A DNA stretch of 20,511 nucleotides from the NCBI GenBank assembly GCA_036382905.1, contig DASVPL010000235.1:1-20511 (forward strand), given 5' to 3'. The notes below the pieces were generated by a model, which saw only the letters and a program-made list of their open reading frames with translations, was not told the origin of the DNA and searched no databases. This DNA is from AC-37 sp036382905. GTDB lineage: Bacteria > Actinomycetota > Thermoleophilia > Solirubrobacterales > Thermoleophilaceae. Positions 8,417 to 16,770 of the stretch are shown one piece after another. Positions within the stretch are counted from its first letter, which is position 1. The number at the start of each line of letters is the position of its first letter. Made by a program: the position numbers and the translations under genes.

Positions 8417-9807
8417 CGCAGGCGCCGCACGTGCGTGTACGCGCTGTTGCTGCCCTGGAAGGTCACCTGCTGCTGGACGACGCAGGGCACGTTCGGCGCC
8501 TGCTCGCCGGGGTTCGACGTGTGCGAGCAGTCGAACGATTCGAGGCCCTGCGCCAGGCGGTCGAGCGCGCGCGGCTTGAAGTACGGGTTGTAGCGGTTCG
8601 AGCCAACCCGCTGGCTGGCGACCAGCAGCCCCTCCGGTAGGAACGGCACCAGCGCGCGCAGGTAGTAGAGCGTCTCGCCGGTCGCCTGCACCGGCGCCTT
8701 GGCCTGGAGCGCCGCGCCGAAGTTGGCGAGCTGGATGACGATGTCCTCCTTGTAGAGCCCGAGGTAGTCGACCACCGGCGCCGCCTCCTGGAGCGTCGGC
8801 GACAGCAGCTTGAAGAGCGGGTGTGCCGCGCGCACGATCCGCGTTGTCGAGGGAACGCCCTTGCGACCCACGTCGATCAGGCGGTCGAGGTCGCCGAACA
8901 GCAGGCGCGCGTGCGGCGCGAGCGCCGACGCGTCCTGGAGGGCCGGCGCGAGCGCGCGGGCGCCCGGCCGCAGCTCGCGGACGAGCGGGCGCGCCTCGAG
9001 CGACAGCGCCCTGACCTGCTCGAGCGTCGGGCGCAGCTCCGCGAGCGTCGTAGGCAGGATGCGCACCGTCTCGGCCAGCTCGCGGTCGCGCCGCGCGGTG
9101 GTGGCGAGCACGGCGTCCGCCGAGCGCACGAGCCCCGCCAGCTCGCCCGACCGGCGGCCGAGCGCCTCGAGCACCGTCCCGCCGTCGCTCACGAGCGCGC
9201 GGACCGCCTCGTGCTCGCGGTCGAGCGTGCCGAGCAGGTCGGTCGAGTCGCGTGTGAAACGCGGGAGCTGCCCGAGCGCCGCGTTCAAGTCGTCGCCCTC
9301 TCCGTCGAGCGCCGCGACCGCCTTCAGGAACCGCTGGAGGTCACGGCGCGTGTCGAGGTCGAGCGCGCGCGTGACCTCGTCGAGCTCGGTCGTCCGCTCG
9401 ACCTGCGAGCGCCGCAGCCGGCCGTTGTCGAACAGCACCCCCTTGCGCTTGTCGCCGGGTGTCAGCTCGACGTAGCTCTCGCCCAGCAGCGTCTTCTGGC
9501 GGACGATCGCGCGCGTGTCGATCGGCAGCGGCGCGTAGCGGCGCTCGATCTCCATCTCGACCCGGGTGCGGTCGCCGCCGAGCTCGGACTTCTTCACCCG
9601 TCCGACCGTGATGCCGGAGATGCGCACGTCGGCGGTGCTCGAGAGCTGCGTGGCCTCGTCGAAGTCGGCCTGGATCCGGTAGCCCTTCGGCGCGAGCGGC
9701 GAGGGCCCGCCGAACGACTTCCAGATGTATGTCAACAGGCCGAAGCAGGACAGCGCGAAGATCACCATCACGGCGATCTGGGCGATGCTCGGCGCGCGCT
9801 TGTTCAC
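8413..9807 (-). CDS. Mce/MlaD-domain lipid-transport protein, sixth in operon (MceF position)
   Basis: A 464-residue protein starting at GTG, overlapping the previous stop as GTGA. A membrane anchor spans residues 9-28 (AQIAVMVIFALSCFGLL). The MlaD/Mce domain spans about 42-122 (RIQADFDEATQLSS, ISGITVGRVKKSEL, YVELTPG). A TELDEV motif opens a long helical region to about 400 that is rich in LRP and ARPLVRELRPG segments. The tail carries C427 and C442. It is probably one subunit of a heterohexameric periplasmic or cell-wall tube that moves lipids. The anchor lacks a lipobox, unlike many actinobacterial MceE proteins. It is the last gene of the operon. Confidence 0.92.
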   Translation of the reverse strand: MNKRAPSIAQIAVMVIFALSCFGLLTYIWKSFGGPSPLAPKGYRIQADFDEATQLSSTADVRISGITVGRVKKSELGGDRTRVEMEIERRYAPLPIDTRAIVRQKTLLGESYVELTPGDKRKGVLFDNGRLRRSQVERTTELDEVTRALDLDTRRDLQRFLKAVAALDGEGDDLNAALGQLPRFTRDSTDLLGTLDREHEAVRALVSDGGTVLEALGRRSGELAGLVRSADAVLATTARRDRELAETVRILPTTLAELRPTLEQVRALSLEARPLVRELRPGARALAPALQDASALAPHARLLFGDLDRLIDVGRKGVPSTTRIVRAAHPLFKLLSPTLQEAAPVVDYLGLYKEDIVIQLANFGAALQAKAPVQATGETLYYLRALVPFLPEGLLVASQRVGSNRYNPYFKPRALDRLAQGLESFDCSHTSNPGEQAPNVPCVVQQQVTFQGSNSAYTHVRRLR

Positions 9808-11204
9808 CTCACCGCCTCCCCGGTCCTCGGTGGGGTCGCGCTCTCGACCAGGTCCTCGATCGACTGCGGGCCCGGCACCAGCGGTGGGAACGGCTGCCCG
9901 CCGGGCTGACCGCAGAGCGGGAGCTGCGTTAGCGGCTGGAACAGCGGCGTCGCGCGGATCACGTCGGGGAACGTCGAGCAGCTCCCCATCACGAGCCCGC
10001 GCCAGGCGACGCCCTGCGCGTCCTGGATCGACAGCACCGACGTCGCGTTGTGCACGTACCAGGCGAGGTGGAAGAGGAAGCCCTCCTCCGGGCCGGGCGG
10101 GTTGTGCCCGAGCAGGTTGACCGTGCGGTTCAGGGTCTGCCCGACCGCGAGCAGGTCCGGCTCGGTGACCTGGTCGATGCGGTCGACCGACGGGCGCAGC
10201 TTCGCCAGGAGCGGCGTGGCCGAGCGCACCAGCGGGCGGACCTCGTCGCGCACGACCGGCAGGGCTTCGCGCAGGAGCGGCCGCGCGGCCACGAGCGCCG
10301 GGGCGATGTCGCGCGCGAGCGGCCGGATCGCGTCGAGCGCCGGGCGGGCGTCGCCGGCGAACGCGCGTCCGTTCACCAGCGCCGCGCGCGTCGCGGCCAG
10401 CGCGCCGGGCAGTCGCTGCACCGCGCCCTGGAGCTCCACGTCGCGCTCGCCGAGCGTGCGCAGCACGGCGGCAGCCGCTGTCGTCAGGCTGCGCAGGTCG
10501 TCGTCGCGGTCGGCAGCCGCGCCGCTGAGCAGCCGCAGGTTGTGGATCAGCCGCCTGACCTTCGCGCGGCGGTCCGCCACGGCGGCCGAGACCTTCTCCG
10601 CGTGGTCGAGCGCCGGCTGCGACGCCTTCAGGATCGCCCGCAGGTCCGCGCTGCGGCCGCGCACGCCGCCGCCGCCCGCGTTCAGCAGGAGCTGGAGGTA
10701 GCGCCGCGTGTCGGTGTCGAGCCCGGACAGGACCGCGTCCGGGTTCACGTTCGCCTGTGTGTTCTCGACCGGTATCCGGTCGCCGTCCTTCAGCTCGCCG
10801 CGGTCCGGCAGGGCCGGGTCGGGCCGGCCCGGGTCCATCTGCACTGCCATGTCGTTCAGCCCCGTCTTCGGCCGCAGGTTGAGCTTGGCGTTCGAGTAGA
10901 TCGGGCCGACCGCGTCCTGGTCGCTGATGTCGAGCCGGACGAGCGCGTGGCCGTCCTCCACCTCGACCGAGCCGATCTCGCCGACCTTCACCCCGGCCAC
11001 GTCCACGGTCTGGCCCTGACCGGCGGTGACGGCCTGCGCGTTCTCGAACTCCGCGAAGATCTGGACCTCGTCCTGCCAGGGGAAGCGCAGGCGCTGGTGG
11101 ACCGTGATGTACCCGGCCACCGCCAGCGAGAGCGCGACCATCCCCGCGAGCGCGGCGATGTGGCGGACGTACGGCTTGACGTGCCGGCGCAGCGACGTCC
11201 TCAT
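9804..11204 (-). CDS. Mce/MlaD-domain lipid-transport protein, fifth in operon (MceE position)
   Basis: A 466-residue protein. The ATG overlaps the previous gene's TGA as ATGA; a longer open frame upstream is only antisense-style coding. A basic stretch (RRHVKPYVRH) precedes a membrane anchor at residues 13-33. The MlaD domain at about 46-125 includes DVAGVKVGEIGSVEV and LNLRPKTGLNDMAVQMDPG. NPDAVLSGLDTDTRR opens the helical region, with repeated ARP and IRPLARDIAP segments. C409 and C431 lie in the tail. The MceE position often encodes a lipoprotein in mycobacteria (LprN type), but no lipobox cysteine is present here, so it should be membrane-anchored by its signal helix. Confidence 0.92.
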   Translation of the reverse strand: MRTSLRRHVKPYVRHIAALAGMVALSLAVAGYITVHQRLRFPWQDEVQIFAEFENAQAVTAGQGQTVDVAGVKVGEIGSVEVEDGHALVRLDISDQDAVGPIYSNAKLNLRPKTGLNDMAVQMDPGRPDPALPDRGELKDGDRIPVENTQANVNPDAVLSGLDTDTRRYLQLLLNAGGGGVRGRSADLRAILKASQPALDHAEKVSAAVADRRAKVRRLIHNLRLLSGAAADRDDDLRSLTTAAAAVLRTLGERDVELQGAVQRLPGALAATRAALVNGRAFAGDARPALDAIRPLARDIAPALVAARPLLREALPVVRDEVRPLVRSATPLLAKLRPSVDRIDQVTEPDLLAVGQTLNRTVNLLGHNPPGPEEGFLFHLAWYVHNATSVLSIQDAQGVAWRGLVMGSCSTFPDVIRATPLFQPLTQLPLCGQPGGQPFPPLVPGPQSIEDLVESATPPRTGEAVR

Positions 11205-12637
11205 GGCGTCTGCCTCGGGATCACTCGCCGCGGGCTGCCGGGCGGGCTGAACGCCGGACCGGTCGCGGCCCTGAGGTCGGGCGGGTCCTGCGTGCGGCAC
11301 TCGACGTCCGGCCGGTAGGGCGGGATCTGCCCCGTGTAGCGCGGGCGCGACCCGAGCAGCGGCTCGGAGGTGGCCCCGGCCAGCGCGTCGGCCGCGCCCG
11401 GCACCGTGCCGGTGCCGATGCTCTCGTCCCCGAAGCCCGAGTGGTAGCGCAGCGAGGTGCCGTTGCCGTCGAAGTTGGCCGTGGACGAGCTCTGGCCGAC
11501 GATGCCGTTGAGCAGCTCGCGGTAGATCGGCAGGACCGGTCGCCCGGTGGTGAGCGGCGGGTCGTCGATCGACTTCTTCAGCGTCGGCACGACGATGCGG
11601 CGCGCGCACTCGGTGACGGGCGTGACGGAGGCGAGCAGCCGGCGCAGGTTCGGCTGGAGCCGGGCGAGCGAGCGGATCGCGGGCGTGCCGGTGCGGATCA
11701 GCGCCGGCAGCTCCGGCGGCGCGAGCAGCCCCTGGAGCTGGGCCAGCACCGGGTGGGCGAGCCGCAGCGTGGCGGGCGCCTCGCGAACGCCGGGACGCGC
11801 CTCCGCCACCACCGCGCGTGCGCTCGGGAAGAGCCCGTTGAGCGCGGCGAAGGCGGGGCGGGACTCGTGCAGCAGCGCGTCGAGCTCGGGTATCGACCGG
11901 CCGAGCTGCTCGCGCCGCGACGCCAGGGCGGCGGTGGTGCGCGCGAGCCCGCTGACCGCGTCCGCGAGGTCCTCCTTGCGGTCCGCCAGCGCGCCCGACA
12001 CCGTCGCCAGCTCGCCGATCGCCCCCGACAGGTCGTGCTGGCGCTGGCCGCGCAGCGCCTCCATCGCCTGCGAGCCATTCGCGAACGCGGGGCCCATCGA
12101 GGGGAGCGCGCCGTTCAGCGCCTCCGCGCCGCCGCGGTCGAGCGCGTCGCCGAGGTTGCGCACGGTCTCGGCGAGGTCGTCCCGGTTCGAGCGCCGCAGC
12201 GCGCCGAGCACCTGGTCGAGCTGGACCGGCGTGGCCGTCTGCGCGTACGGGATCGTGCCGCCGTCCTTCAGCTCGGGCGCCGACGGCGTGCCCGGCGTCA
12301 GGTCCACGAAGAGGTTGCCCTCGAGGAAGATCCGCGGGCGGATCTTGAGCTGAGCGTCGCGGTGCAGCGGCAGCGCGCGCTGCTCCAGCTCCATGGTCAC
12401 GGTGGCGAGCGCGCCCGGTCCGCGCTCGACCTTCTTCACCTTGCCGACGTCGACGCCCGCGATCCGGACCGGCGTGCGCGAGTGCAGCTCGCTGCCCGAC
12501 TGCACGATCGCCTTCAGCTCGTACTTGTCGTCATATGGGTTCGGCCCGCCGAACGCGAGGTAGACCGAGACGAACGCGATCGTGATCGCCATCAGGCCGG
12601 CGCCGAGCGTGGTTACGGAGCGCGGGCCGCGGCTCAT
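11201..12637 (-). CDS. Mce/MlaD-domain lipid-transport protein, fourth in operon (MceD position)
   Basis: A 478-residue protein. The ATG is in an ATGA overlap with the previous stop and gives a membrane anchor at once (residues 10-29, TLGAGLMAITIAFVSVYLAF). The MlaD domain spans about 38-118 (RIAGVDVGKVKKVE, FLEGNLFVDLTPG). VQLDQVLGAL leads into the helical region, which runs to about 335. The tail is long and holds C344 and C447, the widest cysteine spacing of the six. A Pro- and Gly-rich stretch follows near the end. It is a subunit of the same tube. Confidence 0.92.
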   Translation of the reverse strand: MSRGPRSVTTLGAGLMAITIAFVSVYLAFGGPNPYDDKYELKAIVQSGSELHSRTPVRIAGVDVGKVKKVERGPGALATVTMELEQRALPLHRDAQLKIRPRIFLEGNLFVDLTPGTPSAPELKDGGTIPYAQTATPVQLDQVLGALRRSNRDDLAETVRNLGDALDRGGAEALNGALPSMGPAFANGSQAMEALRGQRQHDLSGAIGELATVSGALADRKEDLADAVSGLARTTAALASRREQLGRSIPELDALLHESRPAFAALNGLFPSARAVVAEARPGVREAPATLRLAHPVLAQLQGLLAPPELPALIRTGTPAIRSLARLQPNLRRLLASVTPVTECARRIVVPTLKKSIDDPPLTTGRPVLPIYRELLNGIVGQSSSTANFDGNGTSLRYHSGFGDESIGTGTVPGAADALAGATSEPLLGSRPRYTGQIPPYRPDVECRTQDPPDLRAATGPAFSPPGSPRRVIPRQTP

Positions 12638-14025
12638 CGCGTGGTCCTCAGCAGGCCCTGGTTGCGGTTGGTGTTCTCGGTCGTCGTGGCCTGGACGCCG
12701 GGGAGGTTCCCGATCTGCTGGCCCGGGAGGAACGGCTCGTTGCCCGCCTCGCACTCGCCGCCCGTGCCGGGGCCCGCGGTGGCCGGGTACGGGTTGAAGT
12801 GGAGCCGCGGGGCCGGCTTGTCGGTCTGGACCATCTCCTCGTGGTTGACGATGATCAGCGTGCGGACCCAGGTGCCGCCGAGGTCGCCCTCCGCGACGGT
12901 CGAGGACGCGTTGCGCAGCCAGATCCCGAGGTGGTTGCAGACCGCCTGCGCGGGGACGACGTACTGGAGCGTCGGAAGCCCGCTGCGAAGCACGGAATCG
13001 AGCCGCGTCAGCGAGTCGCGCGTGGCCGGATCGGCGGACAGGTCCTCGACCGCGACGAGCGCGTCGGTGAGCCGGCCGGCCAGGTCGCCGGTCCGCCGCA
13101 GCACGGGGATGCCGCGGTCGAGCGCCGCGTCCAGCCGCCGCGAGGCGCTCGGCAGCGCGCGCACGCCCGGCCGCAGGTCGCGCAGGAGCTGGCGCGCCTC
13201 GGCGAGCACGGGCCGGGTCACCCGCAGCGTGTCGATCGCGGTGGCCTCGGTCGGCGGCAGCCCGGCCAGCACGGCCGCCAGCTCGGGCCGCACGCCGGAC
13301 AGCGCGTGCAGCGTGGTGTTCGCGTTGTCGAACAAGCTGCCCGCGCGCGGCGCCACCGGCCCGAGCTCGTCGGTCACGCGACCGAGCGCCCGCACCGCGC
13401 GCCGCAGCCGCGTGCGCGGGTCCGAGAGGTTGCCGAACACGCGCTCCGCGTTGCCCGCGAGTTGCGGTGCGAGGGCGACCGACTCGTTGAAGTCCACACC
13501 CCGGCCCGCGACGCCGACGCCCAGCCCGCTCACCGTGCGCTGGAGCGCCCTGCGCGTGGACTCGTCGAAGGTGTCGAGCACCTCGTCGAGCTCGACGGTC
13601 TGCACCGACCGCTCGAGCGCCAGCTCGCCGCCCGCCTTGACCGGCCGCCCGGACCGGCCGGGCACGATCTCGAGGTACTTGAGCCCGAGCGGCGAGCGCG
13701 GGCGCACGGTCACCTGCGAGTCGTCGAGCAGCGGCTCGAGCGGCTTGTCGAGCTTCAGCTCGAGGCGCGCGTACGGCCGGTCGGCCCCCACCTTGCCGTC
13801 GATCTGGCTGACGGAGCCGACCCGCTTGCCGCCCACCCGCACGTCGTTGCCCTTCACGAGCCCGGCCGCGTCCTGGACCTGCACGCTGATCTGGTAGGTC
13901 GGCACGAACGGCAGCCCGGAGTTCGCGTTGTAGGAGAGGAACACCGCGACCACGAGCACGAGCACGGTCACCGAGCCGATCAGGATCGGCGTGCCCATCA
14001 GGCTCGTCGGGCGGCGATCCCTCAT
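12634..14025 (-). CDS. Mce/MlaD-domain lipid-transport protein, third in operon (MceC position)
   Basis: A 463-residue protein. The frame is open for over 500 codons further upstream, but that part is arginine-rich shadow coding. The ATG in the ATGA overlap is the credible start. Membrane anchor at residues 13-31 (PILIGSVTVLVLVVAVFL); MlaD domain at about 43-125 (VRVGGKRVGSVSQI, RSPLGLKYLEIVPG). VELDEVLDTFDESTRR opens the helical region. The C-terminal domain contains AVCNHLGIWLRN and GGECEAG, with C363 and C425. The region around IWLRNASS and the final asparagine-rich tail look like the specialised C-terminal parts of actinobacterial Mce proteins. Confidence 0.92.
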   Translation of the reverse strand: MRDRRPTSLMGTPILIGSVTVLVLVVAVFLSYNANSGLPFVPTYQISVQVQDAAGLVKGNDVRVGGKRVGSVSQIDGKVGADRPYARLELKLDKPLEPLLDDSQVTVRPRSPLGLKYLEIVPGRSGRPVKAGGELALERSVQTVELDEVLDTFDESTRRALQRTVSGLGVGVAGRGVDFNESVALAPQLAGNAERVFGNLSDPRTRLRRAVRALGRVTDELGPVAPRAGSLFDNANTTLHALSGVRPELAAVLAGLPPTEATAIDTLRVTRPVLAEARQLLRDLRPGVRALPSASRRLDAALDRGIPVLRRTGDLAGRLTDALVAVEDLSADPATRDSLTRLDSVLRSGLPTLQYVVPAQAVCNHLGIWLRNASSTVAEGDLGGTWVRTLIIVNHEEMVQTDKPAPRLHFNPYPATAGPGTGGECEAGNEPFLPGQQIGNLPGVQATTTENTNRNQGLLRTTR

Positions 14026-15356
14026 GGCCCCATCAGGAAGTCGAGGGCCTGGTCCTCGGCGGCCCGGGCCGGCCCGGGCGCTGGCTTGGACGCGGGCGCC
14101 GCCTGGCGCTTGGGGCTCACCGACGGGACCTCCACCCCGCGGTCGCCCCTGTAGCCGCCGAAGTGCGCGTCGCAGTTGCGCAGCGGCGTGCTGTCGGCGT
14201 AGACCTGGCAGGTCCCGGCGAGCTGGTACGACGGCAGGATGTGGGAGAAGCGGTCGAAGCGCGACGCCGCGGCCGCGGCGAAGTAGACGTAGCGGCCCAG
14301 CAGCGCGGCCACGTCCTGGCGATCGAGGGAGTCCGTGAGGTCGCGTGCGAGCGTGACCGTCGCCGGTAGCTGATTCGCCACCGGACGCAGGCGATCGGCC
14401 ACCGGGTCGGCCGCGCGCACGGCCCGCCGTCCGGCTCGCGCCAGCTCGGTGAGCTTGGGGAGCGTGGGCCGCGTGGCGTCGGCGAGCGGGTCGAAGTCGG
14501 CGAGCAGCCGGCGCAGCGACGGCGCGGACGCCGCGAGGTCGCGCACGCTCGGGCGCGCCTCGGAGGTCAGCGCGGCCAGCTCGCGCGCGGACGGCTCGAG
14601 CTCGTCGAGCAGCGGCGGCAGCCGCCGGATGGCGAGGTCGATGTCGCCGCGGCGGTCGGCCATCGTGCGCGTCACGTCGTTCGCGTTCGAGATGAAGTCG
14701 CGCACCGACTCGCGCCGGTCCGCCAGCTCGCCCAGCACCCGGTCGGACTCGTCGATCAGGCGCCCGAGCGTGTGCCGCTCGCCGCTCAGGATCTCGAGCG
14801 TCTGGCGCGCCTCGCCGAGCGCGGGGTTCGCGCGCCGGATGGCCTGGTTGAGCTCCTCGGGGCGGCCGGCCAGCCCCGTGCCGAGCTCGTTGAGCAGGAT
14901 CGAGAGCCGCTCCCGGACCGGCCGCCGCAGCGCGGCGAACACCAGGTCGATGTCCACCGGCGAGTGGTTGCGCGCGATCGGGACCGTCGGTCGCGCGCCG
15001 CCGTGGCGCGCCAGCTCGGGCGCCTTCGGCGTACCGGGGTTGCACTGGACGAACTTCTCCCCGATCAGGCTCTGCGGCCGGATCGAGCAGCGCGCGTCCT
15101 TGCGGAACGGCCCGAAGCGCTCCTCGACCTCCATCGTCACCCGCGCGCGGCGATCGCGCGTGAGCGCCACGCGCTTGACGGAGCCGACCTTCGCGCCGCC
15201 GATCTTCACGTCCTGGCCCTCTATCAGGAAGCCGGCATTGTCGAAGATCGCGTCGACCTCGTACACGGCCTTGCCGGGCCGCGCGGCGGTGGTGAAGAGG
15301 ACCAGCGCGGCGACGCCGGCCAGCGCGAGCGCGGAGATGATGAGGCGGCGGATCAC
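14022..15356 (-). CDS. Mce/MlaD-domain lipid-transport protein, second in operon (MceB position)
   Basis: A 444-residue protein. I place the start at the GTG in a GTGA overlap with the previous stop, because it gives VIRRLIISALALAG at once, a normal anchor (residues 4-22). An ATG 16 codons earlier would overlap the upstream gene by 52 bases. The MlaD domain at about 31-110 includes DVKIGGAKVGSVKRV and SLIGEKFVQCNPG. It differs from the other five in carrying two cysteines inside or beside the MlaD domain (C90, C105), besides a tail pair (C383, C395). VDIDLVFAAL begins the helical region. The tail ends in an Ala/Pro-rich stretch. Confidence 0.92.
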   Translation of the reverse strand: MIRRLIISALALAGVAALVLFTTAARPGKAVYEVDAIFDNAGFLIEGQDVKIGGAKVGSVKRVALTRDRRARVTMEVEERFGPFRKDARCSIRPQSLIGEKFVQCNPGTPKAPELARHGGARPTVPIARNHSPVDIDLVFAALRRPVRERLSILLNELGTGLAGRPEELNQAIRRANPALGEARQTLEILSGERHTLGRLIDESDRVLGELADRRESVRDFISNANDVTRTMADRRGDIDLAIRRLPPLLDELEPSARELAALTSEARPSVRDLAASAPSLRRLLADFDPLADATRPTLPKLTELARAGRRAVRAADPVADRLRPVANQLPATVTLARDLTDSLDRQDVAALLGRYVYFAAAAASRFDRFSHILPSYQLAGTCQVYADSTPLRNCDAHFGGYRGDRGVEVPSVSPKRQAAPASKPAPGPARAAEDQALDFLMGP

Positions 15357-16708
15357 CGCACCGCCTGCTCCGGGTCGCACGGGAAGCCGGCCTCCGGCTG
15401 CCACGGGTTCGACCGGTCGGGATGCGTCTGCGCCGCGGCACCGGGGCAGCGGTTGCGCCTGAACGTCTGGTAGCCGGCGAGGCCGCCCTGCTCCGGCAGC
15501 AGCGGCACGACGTTGCCGGTCCCCGGCGAGAGGGTGAAGCCGCTGCCGACGAACGCGATGCGCTGGTAGTGGCCGTTGGCGTCGTAGTAGGCCGAGTTCG
15601 TCCCGCCGTAGGCGCGGTAGGCGCCCACGAAGTCGGGCGTGTAGGGTCGCAGCTCCCTGACAACCGGCAGCGCGTCCTTCACGGTCGCGACGGTGGACTC
15701 GAACGCGGGCACCGCCGCGTCCTCGAGGCGCGGCATCTCCGCCAGCACGCCGATCAGGTCCTCGCGGCCGGGGCGGTCGATCAGCCGCCGCAGCGCCGGC
15801 ACCACGCGCACGCCGCTGCGCGCGACGGGCCGCAGCCGCGTGAGCGTCTCGGTGAGCAGCGGGGCCACCGGGCGCGCCTCGCGCACGAGCGGGCGCAGGT
15901 CGCCCACCAGCGCGCGCAGGTTCACGAGTGTGGTGTTCGCCTCGCGCAGGGTCGGAGGCAGCTGGCGCAGCGAGCTGTCGAGCGAGGCGGTCCGCTCCGC
16001 GATGGCGCTGAGGGTCGCGCCGGTGGCCGGAACGAGCCGCTCGAGGTCGGGGCGCCGCTCGGCTACGGCCGACACCACGCTCGCCGAGTCCACGAGGAAG
16101 CGCGAGAACGCCCCCTCGTCGCGCATGACCTCGCGGGCCGTCGAGGCCGTCTGCGAGAGCGCGGGGTTGAGCGCGACCATCGCGTCCTCGAGCTCCTTGC
16201 CGCGGCCGTCGGTGGCCGCCCCGAGCCCGTGGACGGTCGCCTGGAGATCGCCCAGCACCTCGGGGGACAGGGAGTTCAGCACCGCGTCGAGGTCCACCTC
16301 GGACTCCGCGTCGGTGGCGGCTATGGCGCCGCCGTCCTCGATCGGCTCCTCGTCGTTGGGGCCCGGCTTCAGCGCCACGTAGCGGTTGGCGATGCCCGAC
16401 AGCGAAGTCGAGCGGACCTCCACCGTCGTGCCACGGTGCAGCGGCTGGAGCTCCTCGTCGGTGATGTCGAGCTCGACCAGCGCCTGCGCGTCGTCGCCCA
16501 GCTCGAGCTTCGACACGGTCCCGACCGGGACCCCGCCCACCTTCACCTGGTTGCCCTTGACGAGCTGGCTCGCGTTGTCGAGCGTCAGGGTGACGCGGTA
16601 CGAGTCATCGGAGGCGAACAGCAGCCACGCGATCACCGCGATCGCGCCAAGCAGCGCAGCGAGCGTCAGCAGCCGCGCGAGTACATGGGTTCGCCTGCCG
16701 ACCGGCAC
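15353..16708 (-). CDS. Mce/MlaD-domain lipid-transport protein, first in operon (MceA position)
   Basis: A 451-residue protein starting at GTG, with a strong GGGGAGGAG ribosome-binding site 5 bases upstream, the only such site in the operon. Membrane anchor at residues 10-31 (ARLLTLAALLGAIAVIAWLLF); MlaD domain at about 37-113 (VTLTLDNASQLVKG, VKVGGVPVGTVSKLEL, LSGIANRYVALKPG). VDLDAVLNSL opens the helical region with LRPLVREARPVAP-type segments. The C-terminal part (TNSAYYDANGHYQR and a terminal C421/C444 pair) is hydrophilic. As the first gene it sets translation for the coupled set. Normally two YrbE/MlaE permease genes come immediately before; here a DUF2236 gene does. Confidence 0.93.
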   Translation of the reverse strand: MPVGRRTHVLARLLTLAALLGAIAVIAWLLFASDDSYRVTLTLDNASQLVKGNQVKVGGVPVGTVSKLELGDDAQALVELDITDEELQPLHRGTTVEVRSTSLSGIANRYVALKPGPNDEEPIEDGGAIAATDAESEVDLDAVLNSLSPEVLGDLQATVHGLGAATDGRGKELEDAMVALNPALSQTASTAREVMRDEGAFSRFLVDSASVVSAVAERRPDLERLVPATGATLSAIAERTASLDSSLRQLPPTLREANTTLVNLRALVGDLRPLVREARPVAPLLTETLTRLRPVARSGVRVVPALRRLIDRPGREDLIGVLAEMPRLEDAAVPAFESTVATVKDALPVVRELRPYTPDFVGAYRAYGGTNSAYYDANGHYQRIAFVGSGFTLSPGTGNVVPLLPEQGGLAGYQTFRRNRCPGAAAQTHPDRSNPWQPEAGFPCDPEQAVR

Positions 16709-16713
16709 AGAGA

Positions 16714-16722
16714 CTCCTCCCC
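16714..16722 (-). promoter_or_regulatory. Ribosome-binding site of the Mce operon
   Basis: Read on the minus strand this is GGGGAGGAG, a near-perfect anti-Shine-Dalgarno match, 5 bases before the GTG. It decides the start of the first Mce gene. The five downstream Mce genes rely on overlap coupling. Confidence 0.8.
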
Positions 16723-16738
16723 GGAAACTCCAGCGGCG

Positions 16739-16746
16739 AAGCTATA
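16739..16746 (-). promoter_or_regulatory. Possible -10 region of the Mce operon
   Basis: In the 62-base gap after the DUF2236 gene the minus strand reads TATAGCTT, which contains TATAGC and TAGCTT (a TANNNT match). It is the only AT-rich spot in the gap and would give a leader of about 25 bases. No clear -35 is seen. The Mce genes may equally be read through from the DUF2236 gene. Confidence 0.3.
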
Positions 16747-16770
16747 CGACTGGCGCCCTGCGCCGCGCTG

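Noticed and set aside
9804..11609. Longer starts for the fifth Mce gene, and likewise for the fourth (to 12754) and second (to 15404)
   Set aside because: All would overlap the upstream Mce gene with non-conserved sequence. The 4-base overlap starts are consistent across the operon.
14022..15356. RGD tripeptide near the end of the second Mce protein as an integrin-binding motif
   Set aside because: A single RGD in an arginine- and glycine-rich tail is expected by chance, and nothing else suggests host binding.
12634..15663. A 1009-residue reading of the third Mce gene as a fusion
   Set aside because: The first 546 codons are a low-complexity shadow of the second Mce gene. The ATG in the ATGA overlap gives a normal anchor and MlaD domain.
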